NCBI GenBank assembly: GCA_951799445.1
Contig: OX637288.1
Span: forward strand, 13,022,501-13,086,500
DNA length: 64,000 nucleotides
Direction of reading: 5' to 3'
Origin: Pseudisothecium myosuroides
Lineage: Eukaryota > Streptophyta > Bryopsida > Hypnales > Lembophyllaceae
Positions 62,091-64,000 of this stretch are shown here, in pieces. The first letter of the stretch is position 1. Each line of letters starts with the position of its first letter. The position numbers and the translations under genes were made by a program. Under the pieces are notes generated by a model, which saw nothing but the letters and a program-made list of their open reading frames with translations, had not been told where the DNA came from and searched no databases.

Positions 62091-62381
62091 TTTTTGACAA
62101 CATAGCGAGTTTGGGCAACTCACTACGTATGGAGATTTTATTTTTTTTCCTTCAAAAATTTCACACAACATGTGCCCAAGGAATAGCTTTAAGGCCCAAC
62201 AATTTTCATAACTTTTGACTACATGGTTAAAAAGTTATTGCATAATATGTAATTTTCATTGAACTTTGGGCTGCTCAGAAAACCTCTTTAAAAATTACTT
62301 TAAAAATTACTTTTAAAAAAAATAAAAATTTGAAATTGGTTCTTTAGATTTTGTGAGTAGGCATGGTTCTCAAAAACTCCA

Positions 62382-62679
62382 TAAGGTAGGGGGTTGTAAA
62401 AGCGACCCTTTACCAGCTGATTTGCATTTTGGGGGAAGCTAAACTCCTTAAAACAATTTTCAGTAAATTTTCGTGGTAAGAAAAATGGAATTGACATCTA
62501 ACCCAAGTCGTTTTATATTTTTTGAACATTTATAGAATTAGTTATGAATTTTTGAAGTTGAAAACACAGTGGTTTCTAAAAGCGACCCCCTCCTGAAATG
62601 TACACTTCTGATACATGTTAGAGGCAAAATCTACCAGATCGCTTTTAGAGACAGGTCGCTTTTACAGCCCCCTACCTTA
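62382..62679. mobile_element. MITE with 26-bp inverted repeats
   Basis: Ends are TAAGGTAGGGGGTTGTAAAA and its inverted partner, pairing over 26 bases (62382-62407 and 62654-62679) with one change. The word AAAAGCGACC recurs inside at about 62578 and 62640. No clear target duplication was found. Confidence 0.7.
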
Positions 62680-63007
62680 CATGACCGACCGGCATACAGG
62701 GAAACCAAGCATCAGTCAGTTTCAAGGCAATCAGTTATTTAGTTTCTGGTTATTATTTCGAGTCCTTGCCCTTCATCCAGGATTCCAGGGTGTGCAAAGC
62801 TTTCCACCTTCGATCTCTCACATTCTCAATTCGGTGTCATGAATTTCCACCTTCAGTTCAGGATGTATTTTCATGAAATGCCGCCTAATTGATAATTATA
62901 TTTCTCATGAAAGAGTCTCAGATCGCAGTCACTGTTTGTAATTCCATTCACAGAATGAAGTCACCTCACTCATCAATCACCAGAATCAAACAACACTGAA
63001 TTGGGAC

Positions 63008-63893
63008 TTAACCCCTAAAGGCCCAAGGTCTTTTTTCTGCCAAAAAACACTGAAAACTGCCATTTCTATAGAATTTCTAAAAATTTCTGCCCTTTCTATA
63101 GAATTTCAGAATTTTTGACCGCACAGATTGCAAGATATCTGCGTTCAAAGTGGAAAAATCAAGTTTTTCAGCACATTGCAGGACCAGATTTTTTGACTTT
63201 AAACATTTTTGACTTAAAATTTTTGCACTACAGCGTTTTGAGCTTTAAATTTTTATAGTGGAGAATTGAGTTGAGAGTCTAGGAAAAAAAAAAAAAACTC
63301 AAAAAAACTTAATTATCATTCTTAAAAAAATTGTTAAGTAGAAGTAGGTACAAGATAGAAGGAAAATCTAAAATATTAATATCTCTTAGATGGAATTAAA
63401 ATGCACTAATCCCAATGGTGAGATTGTTCTAGCAAGTAAATTAAACCATGTCAAAAAAAAAAAATTGAAAAAATTGAAAAATTGCATTCAGAAATGAGTC
63501 CTACAAATTATTTTTTTCAAGAAGATGCTCAAACTACCCGAAAAACAAGAATGTCCATAACTTTCTCATAACATATCCAAATGAAATGAATCAAAGCTTT
63601 CCAGATAGACAAAAATATAATCTATGAGAAAAAAAATATTAAAAAAAAAATTCAAATTTTTGTCCATTCTTTTTTTGCTGCCCGGGCTGCCTCCCGTCCC
63701 CTGTTTTCAGCTTATTTGGTCATAACTTTTTTTCCTAGGCACCGATTGAGAAAAAAATTATATTCCCACAAAACTTATCAGTTTTTCTATCTCCAAAAAA
63801 AATTTCAAAAAATCAGAACACAATTTTAGCCCGTAGGTACCTGCCCGAAAACGCATTTCTCCCCCGAAGGGACAACGGGCTTTTAGGGGTTAA
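63008..63893. mobile_element. TTAA-bounded non-autonomous inverted-repeat element, copy 2
   Basis: Ends are TTAACCCCTAAAGGCCCAAG and the inverted TTAACCCCTAAAAGCCCGTT. A subterminal TCTCCCCCGAAGGGACA block on the right matches the palindrome of copy 1. Interior landmarks shared with copy 1 include AATCCCAATGGTG.GATTGTT, AAAAACAAGAATGTCCATAA and GGCACCGATTGA. No transposase frame. Confidence 0.85.
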
Positions 63894-64000
63894 TGTGGGA
63901 GCACCCATAATCGCCCGTTTAAGCCGTGCTGAGCAGACCATGATGCCGGTGCAGAAAACAAATGGAAGGCTGAGCCATCCATAACCGACCGAATAAGGAA

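Overview
The window reads as nuclear DNA of a land plant. Genes are split by short GT-AG introns of about 80 to 830 bases, two products start with plastid transit peptides, TTTAGGG telomere-type repeats occur next to genes, and the space between genes is AT-rich and full of DNA transposons. Gene families and the hAT transposase type suggest a non-seed plant, perhaps a moss. That placement is inference, because no organelle or rRNA marker is present.

Layout. 1-7.0 kb (+): an ABC1 atypical kinase fused to a beta-lactamase-like domain, 5'-truncated by the window edge, 17 exons reconstructed in phase. 9.0-10.0 kb: a TTAA-bounded inverted-repeat element. 10.0-12.6 kb (-): a plastid CBS-domain protein whose exons carry two single-T losses. 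14.0-16.2 kb (-): a plastid protein with a DUF3820-like motif. 16.5-21.4 kb: AT-rich, no convincing gene. 21.4-26.9 kb: a cluster of DNA transposon relics (PIF/Harbinger-like, palindromic MITEs, and a 3.5 kb element with about 0.6 kb terminal repeats that itself contains nested palindromes). 27-30 kb: gene-poor. 30.5-36.4 kb (+): a CPSF73-II/INTS11-type RNA endonuclease, 15 exons, complete. 38.8-39.2 kb: a second copy of the fold-back MITE. 40.3-42.7 kb (-): a hAT transposase frame broken by one TGA. 45.5-48.4 kb (+): a secreted vanadium-haloperoxidase-like pseudogene. 48.4-64 kb: gene-poor, with CACTA-type MITEs, AT-rich repeats and a second complete TTAA element.

The genes do not form a pathway. 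Two are plastid proteins, one is a kinase fusion probably acting in an organelle, and one acts in nuclear RNA 3'-end processing. No new multi-gene system was found. The least ordinary content is the TTAA-bounded element family, the nested fold-back structure in the 23.3-26.9 kb element, and the traceable decay of the haloperoxidase-like gene.
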